64,000 nucleotides of DNA from Silvibacterium dinghuense (GTDB taxonomy: Bacteria; Acidobacteriota; Terriglobia; Terriglobales; Acidobacteriaceae). A program made the position numbers and the translations under genes. Below the pieces are notes generated by a model. That model searched no databases. It was not told the DNA's origin and was given only the letters and a program-made list of their open reading frames with translations. The stretch spans positions 2,108,001-2,172,000 of the forward strand of contig NZ_SDMK01000001.1 in assembly GCF_004123295.1 (NCBI RefSeq), written 5' to 3'. Positions 44,450-53,376 of this stretch are shown one piece after another; the first letter of the stretch is position 1, and each line of letters begins with the position of its first letter.

Positions 44450-46888
44450 TTACTCCGCCCGCAGCGCGGCCACTGGGTCGAGCTGCGAGGCGCGCCAGGC
44501 CGGCAGCAGGCAGGCCAGCGCGGCCACGGCGATGAGCGCAAAGGAAACCAGAACGAAGACCAGCGGATCGAGCGGCTGGGTGCCGTAGAGCAGGGACGCA
44601 ACCAGCCGCGTGAGCCCGGCCGAGGCGGCGATGCCCAGCACCAGTCCGATCACCGCCGGGCGGAGACCATCAGCCAGCAGCAGGCGAAGAACGTGTTCCC
44701 GTTGCGCGCCCAGCGCCATCCGCACCCCGATCTCCGCTGTGCGTTGGGAAACCAGGAACGATAGCACTCCGAAAAGCCCGACCGCAGCCAGGACCAGCGA
44801 CAGTCCGGCGAAGACCGAGAGCAGGGTGGCGTTGAAGCTGGCCTCGGCCGTGTTTTTGCCAACCAGGTCGTCATAGGTGAGGAGGTCCGTGACCGCGACC
44901 GAGCGGTCGATGCCGGCGACCACCTTCTGCACCGTTGTGGCCATGGCCAGCGGGTCGCCGGTGGTGCGCAGGAAGAGCGTCGGTCCGCTGCGAACACCGG
45001 TCCAGAGTGGGAAGTAAACGATCGGCTCAATGGGGCTGGCCGGTGCCGAGCGTACGTCGCCTACCACGCCGACGATCTCGTTCTTCGGGTCGGTGGTGCC
45101 CTCAGGGCCGGTGTTCAGGTCGTTCACATGCAGGCCGATCGGATCGCGGCTCTTGAGGTATTGCCGTACGAAGGCCTGATTGACGATGGCCAGCCGGCCG
45201 TGCTCGAGCCGGTCGTCGGCGGTGAAGGTGCGGCCGTGCAGCAGCGGGATGCCGAGGCTGCGGAAGAAGTCCGGCGAGACGTAGCGCACCTGTATGTCGA
45301 GCATCGTGCCCTTGGGCATGGGGATCTCGGCAATGGTCTCGCCGTCATCGGTGCCTTCTCCCTGGCCGGGGAGCCGGTCGGCGAGGCCGGCGGCCTGCAC
45401 GCCGGGTAGCGCCTGCACGCGGGTCAGCAGGTCCTCAAAAAATCCCGTAATTCGGGCTTCTTTCTCGTACTGCGGCGCGTAGGGTAGGTTGATCCCCATG
45501 GTGAGTGTCCGGGCGGTCGAGACACCGAGCTCGGCCGAGTGCATGTTCTGGTAGCTGCGCAGGAAGAGCCCCGCGCCAACCAGCAGTACCACGGTGAGTG
45601 CAACCTCGACGGCCAGCAGGGCGCGGCGGAAGCGGAGGCTCTGGCGGCTGCCGCTCACCGCGCGGGACTGGTCCTGGAGCGCATTTAGCAGCTGGTCGTG
45701 GCGGTCGGCGAAGGCCGGAGCGAGGCCGGCGATTAGCCCGCAGGCCAGTGCCGTCCCCAGGGCAAAGCCGATCGCTGTCCCGTCCAGGTGGACGCTCGCC
45801 GCCCGGGGCAGGTCGGCACGCCGGGAGAGCAGCCACTGGAGCGCGAGTTGCGCGATGAGGATGCCGAAGGCGCCTCCTGCCGTGCAGAGCACCAGGCTCT
45901 CAAGCAGGCGGTCGCGGAGGAGCCGGCCGCGCGAGCCACCGAGAGCGGAGCGGATGGCTGCCTCCCGACGTCGCGAAGCCGAGCGAGCGACCAGCAGGTT
46001 CGCCACATTCAGGCAGGCGATCAGCAGTAGGCAGCCAGTCGCGGCAAAGAGGATGTTGAGCAGCGTGCGGACCTTATAGGTATCGGCGTCGAGCAGGCCG
46101 ACGACGTGTGCGGCGTCATCGATGAAATCGTTCGGAGGCCGCTGCTCGGCGCGCAACCGGGAGATGCGGCTGAGGTCTTCCTGCGCCGTGGCAATCGAGA
46201 CACCGGGTTTCAGCCGCCCGATGACAGTGAAGTTGTGCGAGTCATGCGAGTCCCAGGCGCGTGGCGGGAAGAGCGGCGAGATCGCGATCCAGAGCTGGGT
46301 GTGCGCGTCGGGGTACTGGAACCACTTCGGCAACACGCCGATGACGGTGTATGGCTGGGTATCGAGCAGCAGCTTGCGGCCTACTATGCCCGGATCGGCG
46401 CCGAAGCGCCGCTGCCAGAGGCTCCAGCTGAGGACCACAGTTTTGTCGGCGCCCCAGGTGTCGTCCGCCTGGGTGAAGAAGCGCCCGAGCGCGGGCTTGA
46501 CGCCCAGCAGGCCAAGCGTCTGCCAGGTGGCGGCCTCGGCGTCCAGGTGCTCGGGCAGCTGGCCCTCGGCGCCGGCCAGATTCAGCTCCCACGGGTCGGC
46601 AACGCCGAGCTGCGCGAAGCTCCGGTTCTGGTCGTGCCAGATGCGCCAGGTCCCCCCGGCCGCGGCGGTGTGCGAGTAGCCGTGCTCCGGGCTGGCCTCC
46701 CAGGCCCGCACCAGCCGGTCGGAATCCGGCAGCGGCAGCGGCTTGAGCAATACCGAGTTCACCACCGTGAACAGCGCCGCCGTGGCGCCGATGCCGAGAG
46801 CCATCACCAGTACGACGGTGAGCGAAAACCCCGGCGTGCGGGCAAGGTTGCGCAGGGTCTGGCGAAGATCGCGAAAGAGGATGTCCAC
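44450..46888 (-). CDS. ADOP-type ABC permease (MacB/FtsX fold)
   Basis: 812-residue inner-membrane protein made of two MacB-like halves. A hydrophobic helix follows 'LRQTLRNLARTPGFSLTVVLVMALGIGATAALFTVVNSVLLKPLPLP' (the conserved acidobacterial ADOP start), then the first MacB periplasmic core (about 50-250), FtsX membrane domain (about 290-410), a second periplasmic core ('RSYQNMHSAELGVSTARTLTMGINLP' onward) and the last FtsX domain ending 'LLPAWRASQLDPVAALRAE'. Such proteins pair with a MacB-type ATPase; none is adjacent. Substrate unknown. Expanded widely in this phylum. Confidence 0.93.
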   Translation of the reverse strand: MDILFRDLRQTLRNLARTPGFSLTVVLVMALGIGATAALFTVVNSVLLKPLPLPDSDRLVRAWEASPEHGYSHTAAAGGTWRIWHDQNRSFAQLGVADPWELNLAGAEGQLPEHLDAEAATWQTLGLLGVKPALGRFFTQADDTWGADKTVVLSWSLWQRRFGADPGIVGRKLLLDTQPYTVIGVLPKWFQYPDAHTQLWIAISPLFPPRAWDSHDSHNFTVIGRLKPGVSIATAQEDLSRISRLRAEQRPPNDFIDDAAHVVGLLDADTYKVRTLLNILFAATGCLLLIACLNVANLLVARSASRRREAAIRSALGGSRGRLLRDRLLESLVLCTAGGAFGILIAQLALQWLLSRRADLPRAASVHLDGTAIGFALGTALACGLIAGLAPAFADRHDQLLNALQDQSRAVSGSRQSLRFRRALLAVEVALTVVLLVGAGLFLRSYQNMHSAELGVSTARTLTMGINLPYAPQYEKEARITGFFEDLLTRVQALPGVQAAGLADRLPGQGEGTDDGETIAEIPMPKGTMLDIQVRYVSPDFFRSLGIPLLHGRTFTADDRLEHGRLAIVNQAFVRQYLKSRDPIGLHVNDLNTGPEGTTDPKNEIVGVVGDVRSAPASPIEPIVYFPLWTGVRSGPTLFLRTTGDPLAMATTVQKVVAGIDRSVAVTDLLTYDDLVGKNTAEASFNATLLSVFAGLSLVLAAVGLFGVLSFLVSQRTAEIGVRMALGAQREHVLRLLLADGLRPAVIGLVLGIAASAGLTRLVASLLYGTQPLDPLVFVLVSFALIAVAALACLLPAWRASQLDPVAALRAE

Positions 46889-47132
46889 GGGCAGGCTCCG
46901 GCACTCGGATTGGGTGCAGGAGAAAGTGCATGCGACGGGCCAGCTATAACCAGGCTAAGTCGTAGAAAACAAAAATGCCACCCTCGCGCTTCTGGTCGAT
47001 TTTAGAAACCGGTGTCCAAATGCGGACGACAGAGGAAACGGCAATTTTGATAGAGACTATCAGACAATAATTATTCTTGTTTGGGCTGAAATGAGGGTGG
47101 GAGACGAGGCTCTCAGCCAGCCAGGAAACCCC

Positions 47133-48167
47133 TCAGCGAATCCTGTCCAGAAACCCTGTCAGCTCCGCCGGCAGCGGCGCTTCGAGCGTGAGGATCTTAT
47201 TCGTCCTCGGATGGGCGAACTCGAGCCGCGCGGCATGGAGAAAATTGCGGTCGAGCTGCGTGGTCTCGGCCGCAACGGCTGCCTTTTTCTTTGTTCCAGG
47301 CTTGCCCTTCGCCGCCTCGACCACGGGGATGATTGCGGGCGCGCCGTAAAGCGTATCGCCCACCACGGGGTGCCCGATGGACGACATGTGCACACGGATC
47401 TGGTGCGTGCGCCCGGTTTCGATCTTCACCGAAACCAGTGCGAACTTCCCGAATCGTGTATCCAGCCGTTCGAGCACCGTGTAATGCGAGATGGCCGCGC
47501 GCGCACCCTCGGAGCGTTTGGTGGTCATGCGGGTACGCCGGATCAGGTCGCGGCCGATCGCGGCGTTGATGGTGCCCGTGTCCTTCTTTGGATGGCCGTG
47601 GACCAGGGCAAGGTAGGTTTTGTGCACCTCGCGCGAGGAGAACATCTCTGCCAGCCGCAGATGCGCGGCATCATTGCGGGCGACGATGATCAGGCCGCTG
47701 GTCTGCTTGTCGAGCCGATGGACGATGCCCGGGCGCAGCGCGCCGCCGGTCGTCGAGAGCTGGCTGTAGTGGCCGAGCAGGGCATTGACCAGCGTGCCGC
47801 GATTGCGCTCGTCGAGCGCCGGGTCTTCATGCGTGGCGCCTGCCCCGGCGTGGACCATCATGCCGGCAGGTTTGTTGATGACCGAGAGATCGTCATCTTC
47901 ATAGACGATGTCGAGCGGGATCATCTCCGGCGTGGCACGCAGCGGTGGCGGCTCGGGCGGCCCGAGGACGGCAACGGTTTCGCCGCCGCGCAGCTTGAGC
48001 GAGGCCTTGGCCAGGGTGCCGTCGACCGTAACCTTGCCCTCGGAGACGAGTAGCTGGACCCGGGCGCGGCTGACGCCCTCGAACTGCGCGGCGAGCCATG
48101 CGGCCAGCCAGGCATCGAGTCGCTGGCCGGCCGCTTCAGCGGGGACGGTGTAATTGCCGGTGCTCAC
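47133..48167 (-). CDS. RluA-family pseudouridine synthase (RluD-like)
   Basis: 344 residues. S4 RNA-binding domain at about 15-75 ('RLDAWLAAWLAAQFEGVSRARVQLLVSEGKVTVDGTLAKASLKLRGGETV'), then the catalytic domain with 'DDLSVINKPAGMMVHAGAG' and the signature 'GIVHRLDKQTSGLIIVARNDAAH' with the catalytic Asp. 'TGRTHQIRVHMSSIGHPVVGDTLYG' is motif III. Length and S4 domain fit RluD, which modifies helix 69 of 23S rRNA; assignment to RluD rather than RluC is tentative. It is seven bases from the start of the esterase gene's stop, same strand. Confidence 0.92.
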   Translation of the reverse strand: MSTGNYTVPAEAAGQRLDAWLAAWLAAQFEGVSRARVQLLVSEGKVTVDGTLAKASLKLRGGETVAVLGPPEPPPLRATPEMIPLDIVYEDDDLSVINKPAGMMVHAGAGATHEDPALDERNRGTLVNALLGHYSQLSTTGGALRPGIVHRLDKQTSGLIIVARNDAAHLRLAEMFSSREVHKTYLALVHGHPKKDTGTINAAIGRDLIRRTRMTTKRSEGARAAISHYTVLERLDTRFGKFALVSVKIETGRTHQIRVHMSSIGHPVVGDTLYGAPAIIPVVEAAKGKPGTKKKAAVAAETTQLDRNFLHAARLEFAHPRTNKILTLEAPLPAELTGFLDRIR

Positions 48168-48174
48168 TTCTCGT

Positions 48175-49227
48175 TCACTTCTCCGTTACTTCGCCAGGAC
48201 CATGCAGGCCGGGGATCCACGAGGGAAGATTGGGCTGGGGCAGCGGCAGTGGCGGCGCATTGGGTGGAATGATGCTGTGCTGAATCATCCAGTTGCGGAG
48301 CAGCGCGGGCCAGGTTGAGAGCGGAATGATGGTGCCGCACAGCCCGCAGCCGTGGTTCGCATAGTCGTAGATATGGATCTCTGCCGGGACGTGGTTGCGT
48401 TCGAGGGCGCGGTAGTAGTCGAGCGCGTTTTCGATCGGCACGGCGGGATCGCGGGTGGTTGCGAAGAGGAAGGTCGGGGGCGTCGTCGCGGTGACGGCAT
48501 TCTCATTCGAGTAGTCGTGGACCAGCTTCGGATCGGGATCGGGACCGAGCAGGTTCAGCACCGATCCGGCGTGGCTCTTCGTCTTGTCCATGCTGATGAC
48601 CGGGTACTCGAGGACTGCAAAATCCGGCTTGCAGGAGACCTGGTCGGTCGCGTCGGCATTAGCCGGGGGCAGATCCGTCGGCTCGCAGTGCGTGGAGAGA
48701 GAAGAGGCGAGGTGACCGCCCGCCGAAGAGCCCCATACGCCGATGCGGTTCGGATCGATGCCATACTCGTCAGCGTGCTGGCGGATGAGCCGCATGGCGC
48801 GCCGTCCGTCGTTGATTTCGACGGGATAGCGATAGGGTCCGACGCGGTAATCGAGCACAAAGGCCGGGACACCCTGCGCATTCAGCCAGAGCGCGATCTG
48901 GATACCCTCATGGCCGATGGCAACATGCTGGTAGCCACCGCCGGGAACAACCAGGAAGGCGGCGCTGGTCGAGCGCTTCTTGGGTAGAAAAACATACATG
49001 CGCGGGCGATCCGCCTCGCCGTTCCCAAGCGCGCCCGGGGCGCTGCCGGAATAGAGGAAAATAGGCGCGGGCATGCCGGGGGCTGAAGCCGGAGGCGTCC
49101 ACTGCGCAGTCTGGGCCGGAACAGCCGGCGGATTGGACTGCGCGGCGAAGGCGGAGACGGCGGTTCCTGCGAGCACAGTGGCTGCGAGCAGGGCAGCAAA
49201 AAGGGAGCGAAGTCGGCCGGGATTCAT
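48175..49227 (-). CDS. Secreted alpha/beta hydrolase (acetyl-xylan-esterase-like)
   Basis: 350 residues with a signal peptide (LRSLFAALLAATVLAGTAVSAFA). 'FLVVPGGGYQHVAIGHEG' is the oxyanion HGG-like motif, 'IGVWGSSAGGHLASSLS' holds the Ser nucleophile (GSSAGG), and 'TRDPAVPIENALDYYRAL' with 'YDYANHGCGL' supply Asp and His. This pattern is found in BD-FAE-like carbohydrate esterases that deacylate plant polysaccharides. Substrate is not provable. The following RluD-like gene may be co-transcribed. Confidence 0.87.
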   Translation of the reverse strand: MNPGRLRSLFAALLAATVLAGTAVSAFAAQSNPPAVPAQTAQWTPPASAPGMPAPIFLYSGSAPGALGNGEADRPRMYVFLPKKRSTSAAFLVVPGGGYQHVAIGHEGIQIALWLNAQGVPAFVLDYRVGPYRYPVEINDGRRAMRLIRQHADEYGIDPNRIGVWGSSAGGHLASSLSTHCEPTDLPPANADATDQVSCKPDFAVLEYPVISMDKTKSHAGSVLNLLGPDPDPKLVHDYSNENAVTATTPPTFLFATTRDPAVPIENALDYYRALERNHVPAEIHIYDYANHGCGLCGTIIPLSTWPALLRNWMIQHSIIPPNAPPLPLPQPNLPSWIPGLHGPGEVTEK

Positions 49228-49266
49228 CGAGTGAAAGTATACCGATTAGAAAACAGGGAGGCGGAA

Positions 49267-49680
49267 ATGGCGGAGCAGGGCATACAGGGAAACGAGTGGG
49301 GCAGCGGACTGGCGAGCATCGAAAGCCGTCATTCGGTGGATGAGACGGTAACGCGGATCGAGGAGATTTTGCGGGCGAAGCAGGTGAAGCTCTTTGCGTT
49401 GATCGATCACAGCGGCGAGGCTGCGGCGGCCGGGCTCAGCATGCCGCCGACAAAGGTGGTGATCTTCGGCAATCCGAAGGGCGGGACGCCCTTGATGCTG
49501 GCCGCGCCGACGACGGCGATCGACCTGCCGCTGAAGCTGCTGGTGGCAGAAGACGCGCAAGGCGTAGTGCGGATTACCTGGAATACGCCGGAATATCTCC
49601 TACAAAGGCACGGCTTCCCGAATGAGCTGATGGCAAATATCGCCGTGATCGCTGGAATCGCCAAGGCAGCGGCGGAATAG
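49267..49680 (+). CDS. DUF302 domain protein
   Basis: 137 residues from ATG 49267, with GGGAGG nine bases upstream; an in-frame GTG at 49231 is less likely. The sequence 'SIESRHSVDETVTRIEEILRAKQVKLFALIDHSGEAAAAGLSMPPTKVVIFGNPKGGTPLMLAAPTTAIDLPLKLLVAEDAQGVVRITWN' is the DUF302 fold. Cytoplasmic. The role is unknown; relatives bind small ligands. Convergent with lgt at one base. Confidence 0.92.
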   Translation: MAEQGIQGNEWGSGLASIESRHSVDETVTRIEEILRAKQVKLFALIDHSGEAAAAGLSMPPTKVVIFGNPKGGTPLMLAAPTTAIDLPLKLLVAEDAQGVVRITWNTPEYLLQRHGFPNELMANIAVIAGIAKAAAE

Positions 49681-49681
49681 C

Positions 49682-50458
49682 TCAGACAGGGGTGGGGAGG
49701 GATGCCGTCGTCGGCCGGCGGCGCAGCCATAGAGCGCCGCCGGCGATGACCGCGGCAGCGGCGATGGGCAGGCTGAGCGCAGGATCGGCCGCGGCCCGGA
49801 AGGGCAGGAAGACTGCGGCAGCGAAGCCGGTGAGGAAGAGCCACGCGCCGGCGAGCTCGCCTGGCTGGGTGCGCCTGGGCAGCCAGTAGAGCAGCAGCGC
49901 AAGCGTGATCAGCGCCGCTGCGGCGTCGTAGAGCTGGACCGGGTGCAGCTTCTGGTATGCCGGGGTGCCATACCAGAGAACAGAGAGCCGCCGATCGTAG
50001 GTTACGGCCCACGCAAGGTTGGCGGGTGTACCCCAGTCGAGCCCGGCGAAAAATGCTCCGATGCGGTTGAGGATCATGGCCAGTGCGGCGGCAGGCGCCA
50101 GCGTGTCGAGCACGGCGAGCAGCGGCAGGCCTTCGGCAAGGGAGTAGAGCAGCGCGGAGGCGATGCCCGCGACAGTGGCCATGGCGAGAATCCACGGCGT
50201 GTGGACCTGCGTAAGGCCGAGTACCCAGACCGGATGCTCACGGAAAGCGTGGAAGTAGACAAGAACAAGGAGCAGCCGCGCGCCGATCAGGGTCGTCAGC
50301 GTGCCCAGCAGGCAGAGCGACCAGACCCTGTCGGGATCGAGTGCGAAGCGGCGGGCAAGCCGGACGGCAAGTACCAGGGCTGCAACCAGGCCAAGGGCGG
50401 TCAGCGCACCGTAGGTGGGAATGGCGATCTGGCCGAACTGGAAGAGGCGGGGATACAC
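49682..50458 (-). CDS. lgt: Prolipoprotein diacylglyceryl transferase-like protein
   Basis: 258-residue inner-membrane protein with about seven hydrophobic segments. Lgt adds diacylglycerol to the lipobox Cys of prelipoproteins. Matches: start 'MYPRLFQFGQIAIPTYGALTALGLVAALVLAVRLAR', central 'GSRIGNF'-like 'MILNRIGAFFAGLDWGTPANLAWAVTY' and 'HPVQLYDAAAALITLALLLYWLPRR', which corresponds to the YPxQLYE motif. Several invariant positions are altered, e.g. IGAFFAG for IGNFING, so it may be a divergent paralogue. Its 5' region is the candidate 6S RNA, on the same strand. Confidence 0.82.
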   Translation of the reverse strand: MYPRLFQFGQIAIPTYGALTALGLVAALVLAVRLARRFALDPDRVWSLCLLGTLTTLIGARLLLVLVYFHAFREHPVWVLGLTQVHTPWILAMATVAGIASALLYSLAEGLPLLAVLDTLAPAAALAMILNRIGAFFAGLDWGTPANLAWAVTYDRRLSVLWYGTPAYQKLHPVQLYDAAAALITLALLLYWLPRRTQPGELAGAWLFLTGFAAAVFLPFRAAADPALSLPIAAAAVIAGGALWLRRRPTTASLPTPV

Positions 50459-50475
50459 GCGCGCGAGGGCTTAGA

Positions 50476-50620
50476 AGATGAGACAAGACCGACCCACTGG
50501 GCCGTGAGTGATGCGCCGGTGAACCCGTCCTAAGACGGTGGGAACTCGCCGTGGCTCTTTAGGCATTCCGGACTGGCGGACACTGCACACCGAGCCAATA
50601 TGTCGAGTCAAGCTCCCTGT
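50476..50620 (-). ncRNA. Candidate 6S RNA (ssrS-like) rod-shaped RNA
   Basis: Read on the minus strand, a long imperfect rod can form: GAG/CTC, GAC/GTC, CGAC/GTCG and TGG/CCA pair the ends (about 50600-50617 with 50480-50500). Further GTG/CAC pairs, a large central bubble, and a 3' apical hairpin CCGTC-TTAG-GACGG follow, the hairpin being directly succeeded by GGGTTCACC. A hairpin followed by GGGUUCA near the 3' side is a hallmark of 6S RNA, which binds RNA polymerase sigma-70 holoenzyme. A TTTAAT -10-like box lies just upstream (about 50630). No coding frame fits. It could instead be a leader of lgt. Confidence 0.45.
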
Positions 50621-50719
50621 TCAATGATTAAAGGTTCAACCGGCGTTGATCCCCGCACCTGCTTTGCAGGCCGGTCTCTGTGATGGATGCTAACGGCGAC
50701 CCGGGGGGAATGCAAGTCT

Positions 50720-50743
50720 CGGGCAGCAGGCGGGTGCTGCCCG
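50720..50743 (-). terminator. Hairpin after the TonB gene
   Basis: Perfect 9-base stem CGGGCAGCA/TGCTGCCCG (50720-50728, 50735-50743) 14 bases past the TonB stop; the following T-run is poor. The stretch 50621-50719 holds nothing else I recognise. Confidence 0.6.
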
Positions 50744-50756
50744 AAAGAGAAGCTGC

Positions 50757-51830
50757 TTATTGCTGCTGGTTGGGGTCGATGTTGTAGAGGAACCAGAAGC
50801 GCAGCTCGAGGTAGGGTCCCTTGAAGTTCTTGGGCAGATTCGGATAGGGCGAAGCGCCGGTGATGCCGCCCCAGGCCGCGCGATCGAGCGAGACGTCGCC
50901 GGACGGCCCCTCGAGCACCATGTCCTTCACCGATCCATCCGGCAGAATCTTGAAGCGGATCGCCACGCGGCCCTGCTTGTTGAGCGGCGGCTGGGCGACT
51001 TCAGGAATGATCGGATACCAGGCACGCTTGGTGTCATAGACCACGCGCTGGATGTAGGGCCCGAAGTCGACACCCATGGTGTCGCTGAGGATCTTCACCG
51101 CGCCCTGCATCCCGCCCTGCTCATCCGGGGCGTTGGTGGTTGCGCCGCCGCCGTATTCTCCGCCGCGCGGACGGGCGCCGCGTGCCAGATCCTGCATCTG
51201 CTGGCTGATCGATCCCTGGCTGGTTGAGAAATTAGGCTTGGGCTGCGGAGCCGCAGGCGCTTCATTCTTCGCCTGCTGGTTGGGCAGCGGTTGAGCGGGC
51301 AGCGTGGGCTGCGGCTTCGGCTGGTTTTCCGCCTGCTGCTGCGGCTGTGGCTGGGCCTGCTGCGGAGCTGGCTGTGGCGCGGGCTGCGGAGCAGGCGGCT
51401 CTGCCCTGTGCATCTGCTGGAGTTCGCGCAGGAGCTTCTTGTCGACCGTCGGGTGCGGGGACTGCTGGATGTGATCCTTGTCCGAGATCTTATTGGTGTC
51501 CTTTGGTCTCTGCTGCTTCAGCAGGTCCTTCGGCATCTCAAGATAGGTCATCTGTTTTTCGCGGTCGCGCAGCACCACCGAGGGGTCTTTCACGTGGACA
51601 TTGAAGAGATACCGCGGTCCATAGGCCATGAACCAGAAAATGACCATGTGGACAATGAGCGCGATCCAGATCTTTTCGCGCAGTGCCGCCCAGTTCCGGT
51701 CGCCTTCGAGTTCTTCGATGACGCCAAGGAGCTCATGGGTATCGAGGTTCTCGTAGTTGCGGGAACGGCGGGAGCGAGGCGGTTCGGGCGGCGCGCCAGC
51801 GGGGCTGTTTGGCACTTCAGTGATCGGCAT
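50757..51830 (-). CDS. TonB-family energy transducer
   Basis: 357 residues. Cytoplasmic N-terminus of about 50, a single transmembrane helix ('IWIALIVHMVIFWFMAYGPRYLF', about 53-75), a long periplasmic Pro/Gln/Ala-rich spacer (roughly 145-205, PAPQPAPQPAPQQ...), and a C-terminal TonB-like domain: 'QGRVAIRFKILPDGSVKDMVLEGPSGDVSLDRAAWGGITGASPYPNLPKNFKGPYLELRFWFLYN'. It couples the proton gradient via ExbBD to TonB-dependent receptors; two such receptors are in the window but neither is adjacent. Confidence 0.9.
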   Translation of the reverse strand: MPITEVPNSPAGAPPEPPRSRRSRNYENLDTHELLGVIEELEGDRNWAALREKIWIALIVHMVIFWFMAYGPRYLFNVHVKDPSVVLRDREKQMTYLEMPKDLLKQQRPKDTNKISDKDHIQQSPHPTVDKKLLRELQQMHRAEPPAPQPAPQPAPQQAQPQPQQQAENQPKPQPTLPAQPLPNQQAKNEAPAAPQPKPNFSTSQGSISQQMQDLARGARPRGGEYGGGATTNAPDEQGGMQGAVKILSDTMGVDFGPYIQRVVYDTKRAWYPIIPEVAQPPLNKQGRVAIRFKILPDGSVKDMVLEGPSGDVSLDRAAWGGITGASPYPNLPKNFKGPYLELRFWFLYNIDPNQQQ

Positions 51831-51985
51831 TCTATGTCTGAGACTCTGCTATGCCTTTCGGCTTGCGCAGAGATGATGGCGTAGCCCAGCCGGAGCGCAG
51901 GATGTCTTGCGCTGAGACCTCATCCTATTCTCTCACTCTTTACCGGGTTTTCGCAGCGCCGTTTTATCCCCGTACAATCAGGGGG

Positions 51986-52549
51986 ATGAAGAGCGCGGCG
52001 GTGATTACGGTGAGCGATTCCTGTTGGCAAGGACAGCGGGAAGACCTTTCCGGGCCTGCGGCGGCGGCAGAGCTGGCAATACATGGGTTTGACGTCAAAC
52101 TCCGTCTTTCCGTACCAGACGAAAAAAAAGCCATCGAAGACGCACTGTTGCAGGCAGCCGGCGAAGTTTCTCTGGTTGTGACCACCGGTGGGACAGGCAT
52201 TTCTCTCCGGGATGTGACGCCGGAGGCGACGCGAGCCGTCTGCGCGCGCCTGCTCGAGGGAATTCCCGAGGTGATGCGCGCCGAAGGCCGGCGGGAGACA
52301 CCGCTGGCGGCGCTGTCCCGGGCTGTTTGCGGCACCATCCGCACGAACAAGGCCGATACGCCCCAGCCCGAAGCACTTGTCCTGAACCTGCCGGGCAGCC
52401 CCCGCGGAGCCGTTTCATCCCTCCGTGCGGTCATGCCCCTGCTCCAGCACGCGCTGGACCTGCTTCAGGGCCGGACGGAACATACACAGGCTGGGGACGC
52501 GCCTCATCCCGATCTCAAGACCGCCGGAGTGGCGCACGGAAGAAACTGA
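51986..52549 (+). CDS. MogA/MoaB-family molybdopterin adenylyltransferase
   Basis: 187 residues from ATG 51986 ([30 protein letters not shown]); the frame is open further upstream. It adenylylates molybdopterin before molybdenum insertion. Motifs: '[36 protein letters not shown]' (the GGTG loop) and '[31 protein letters not shown]'. MogA and MoaB cannot be told apart here. No other Moco gene is adjacent. Confidence 0.92.
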   Translation: MKSAAVITVSDSCWQGQREDLSGPAAAAELAIHGFDVKLRLSVPDEKKAIEDALLQAAGEVSLVVTTGGTGISLRDVTPEATRAVCARLLEGIPEVMRAEGRRETPLAALSRAVCGTIRTNKADTPQPEALVLNLPGSPRGAVSSLRAVMPLLQHALDLLQGRTEHTQAGDAPHPDLKTAGVAHGRN

Positions 52550-52591
52550 TCTTCCTGTCCCATATCCGGTTCAAATTGCTGACCAAATCGA

Positions 52592-53215
52592 ATGAAGAAA
52601 CTGATTTTTCTATCCAATAAATATCGCGGCCTTCTGCTGGCCTTTTTGAAGCCTCTCGGATTCTGGGGAGCGGGCCTGGTCGCGCTGCTCGACTCCAGCT
52701 CCATCCCGGTCCCCATGGACCCGCTGATCGCGCTTTACGCCTGGAACAACCGCCATACCTTCCTGCTCTATGTGCTGGCGGCGTCTGTCGGCTCGGCGAT
52801 CGGCGGACTGGTGCCCTATTTCATCGGTCGCGCCGGCGGTGAGCTCTTCCTGCTGAAGCGGGTAGACCGGGTCAAGTACGAACAGCTGCGGGACCGCTTC
52901 GAGAAGCAGGAATTTCTGGCGCTGCTGATTCCCTCCATGCTGCCTCCGCCGACGCCATGGAAGCTCTTCGTCTTCGCTGCCGGCGTCTTCGAGATGAAGG
53001 TGTGGAACTTTATGCTGGCGGTTTTTGTAGGCAGGATGCTCCGCTTCACCGCGGTCAGCCTCCTCACCATCCGCTACGGTCCGCAGATGGTGCACGAGGT
53101 TGGCGCGCTGGTGCAGCAGCATGCGGTGGCCGTGCTGGCCGGACTCGGGGTGATCTTCGCTCTGCTGGCGCTGGTAGCGGTGCGCAAGAGTCTGCGCAAG
53201 AAGGCGACGGCGTAG
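52592..53215 (+). CDS. DedA-type (VTT domain) membrane protein
   Basis: 207 residues with four or five hydrophobic segments. 'PLGFWGAGLVALLDSSSIPVPMDPLIALYAWNNRHTFLLYVLAASVGSAIGGLVPYFIGRAGGE' and 'FLALLIPSMLPPPTPWKLFVFAAGVFEMKVWNFMLAVFVGRMLRF' are the YqaA/DedA-like pattern, including the re-entrant PPP/TPWK and GRxxRF parts. Some DedA proteins act in undecaprenyl-phosphate or phospholipid flipping. Probably its own transcript, ended by REP-like copy D. Confidence 0.88.
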   Translation: MKKLIFLSNKYRGLLLAFLKPLGFWGAGLVALLDSSSIPVPMDPLIALYAWNNRHTFLLYVLAASVGSAIGGLVPYFIGRAGGELFLLKRVDRVKYEQLRDRFEKQEFLALLIPSMLPPPTPWKLFVFAAGVFEMKVWNFMLAVFVGRMLRFTAVSLLTIRYGPQMVHEVGALVQQHAVAVLAGLGVIFALLALVAVRKSLRKKATA

Positions 53216-53261
53216 GGCGAGCGAGCCGGCAAGTCAGCGGTCCGTGTTCGGCAAATAGCCG

Positions 53262-53320
53262 CCAGCAGTCAGGCGCAAAAACGGCCAGCGGGACACTCGT
53301 CCTGCTGGCCGTCTTCTTTT
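53262..53320 (+). terminator. REP-like terminator palindrome, copy D
   Basis: GCCAGCAGTCAGGCGCAAAA (53262-53280) then ACGGCCAGCGGGAC / GTCCTGCTGGCCGT (53281-53294, 53299-53312; 13 of 14 pairs) followed by CTTCTTTTC. Same architecture and left arm as copies A and C. Confidence 0.85.
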
Positions 53321-53376
53321 CTCGCGAGGTTTTGGGGCCTGGTGTTTTGCTACACCCTATTCCCTACACCCTGCCT

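Noticed and set aside
47020-47100. AT-rich stretch with ATAATTAT before the ADOP permease
   Set aside because: Could be promoter DNA, but no convincing -35/-10 pair or conserved dyad was found; the 244-base gap holds nothing else I can support.
50476-50620. Cobalamin or other known riboswitch, or RNase P/tmRNA/SRP RNA in the lgt upstream region
   Set aside because: None of the signature sequences of those RNAs (for example the B12 box, GGAAGGAGCAGC of SRP RNA, or the tmRNA 3' end) is visible; the 6S-like reading fits better.
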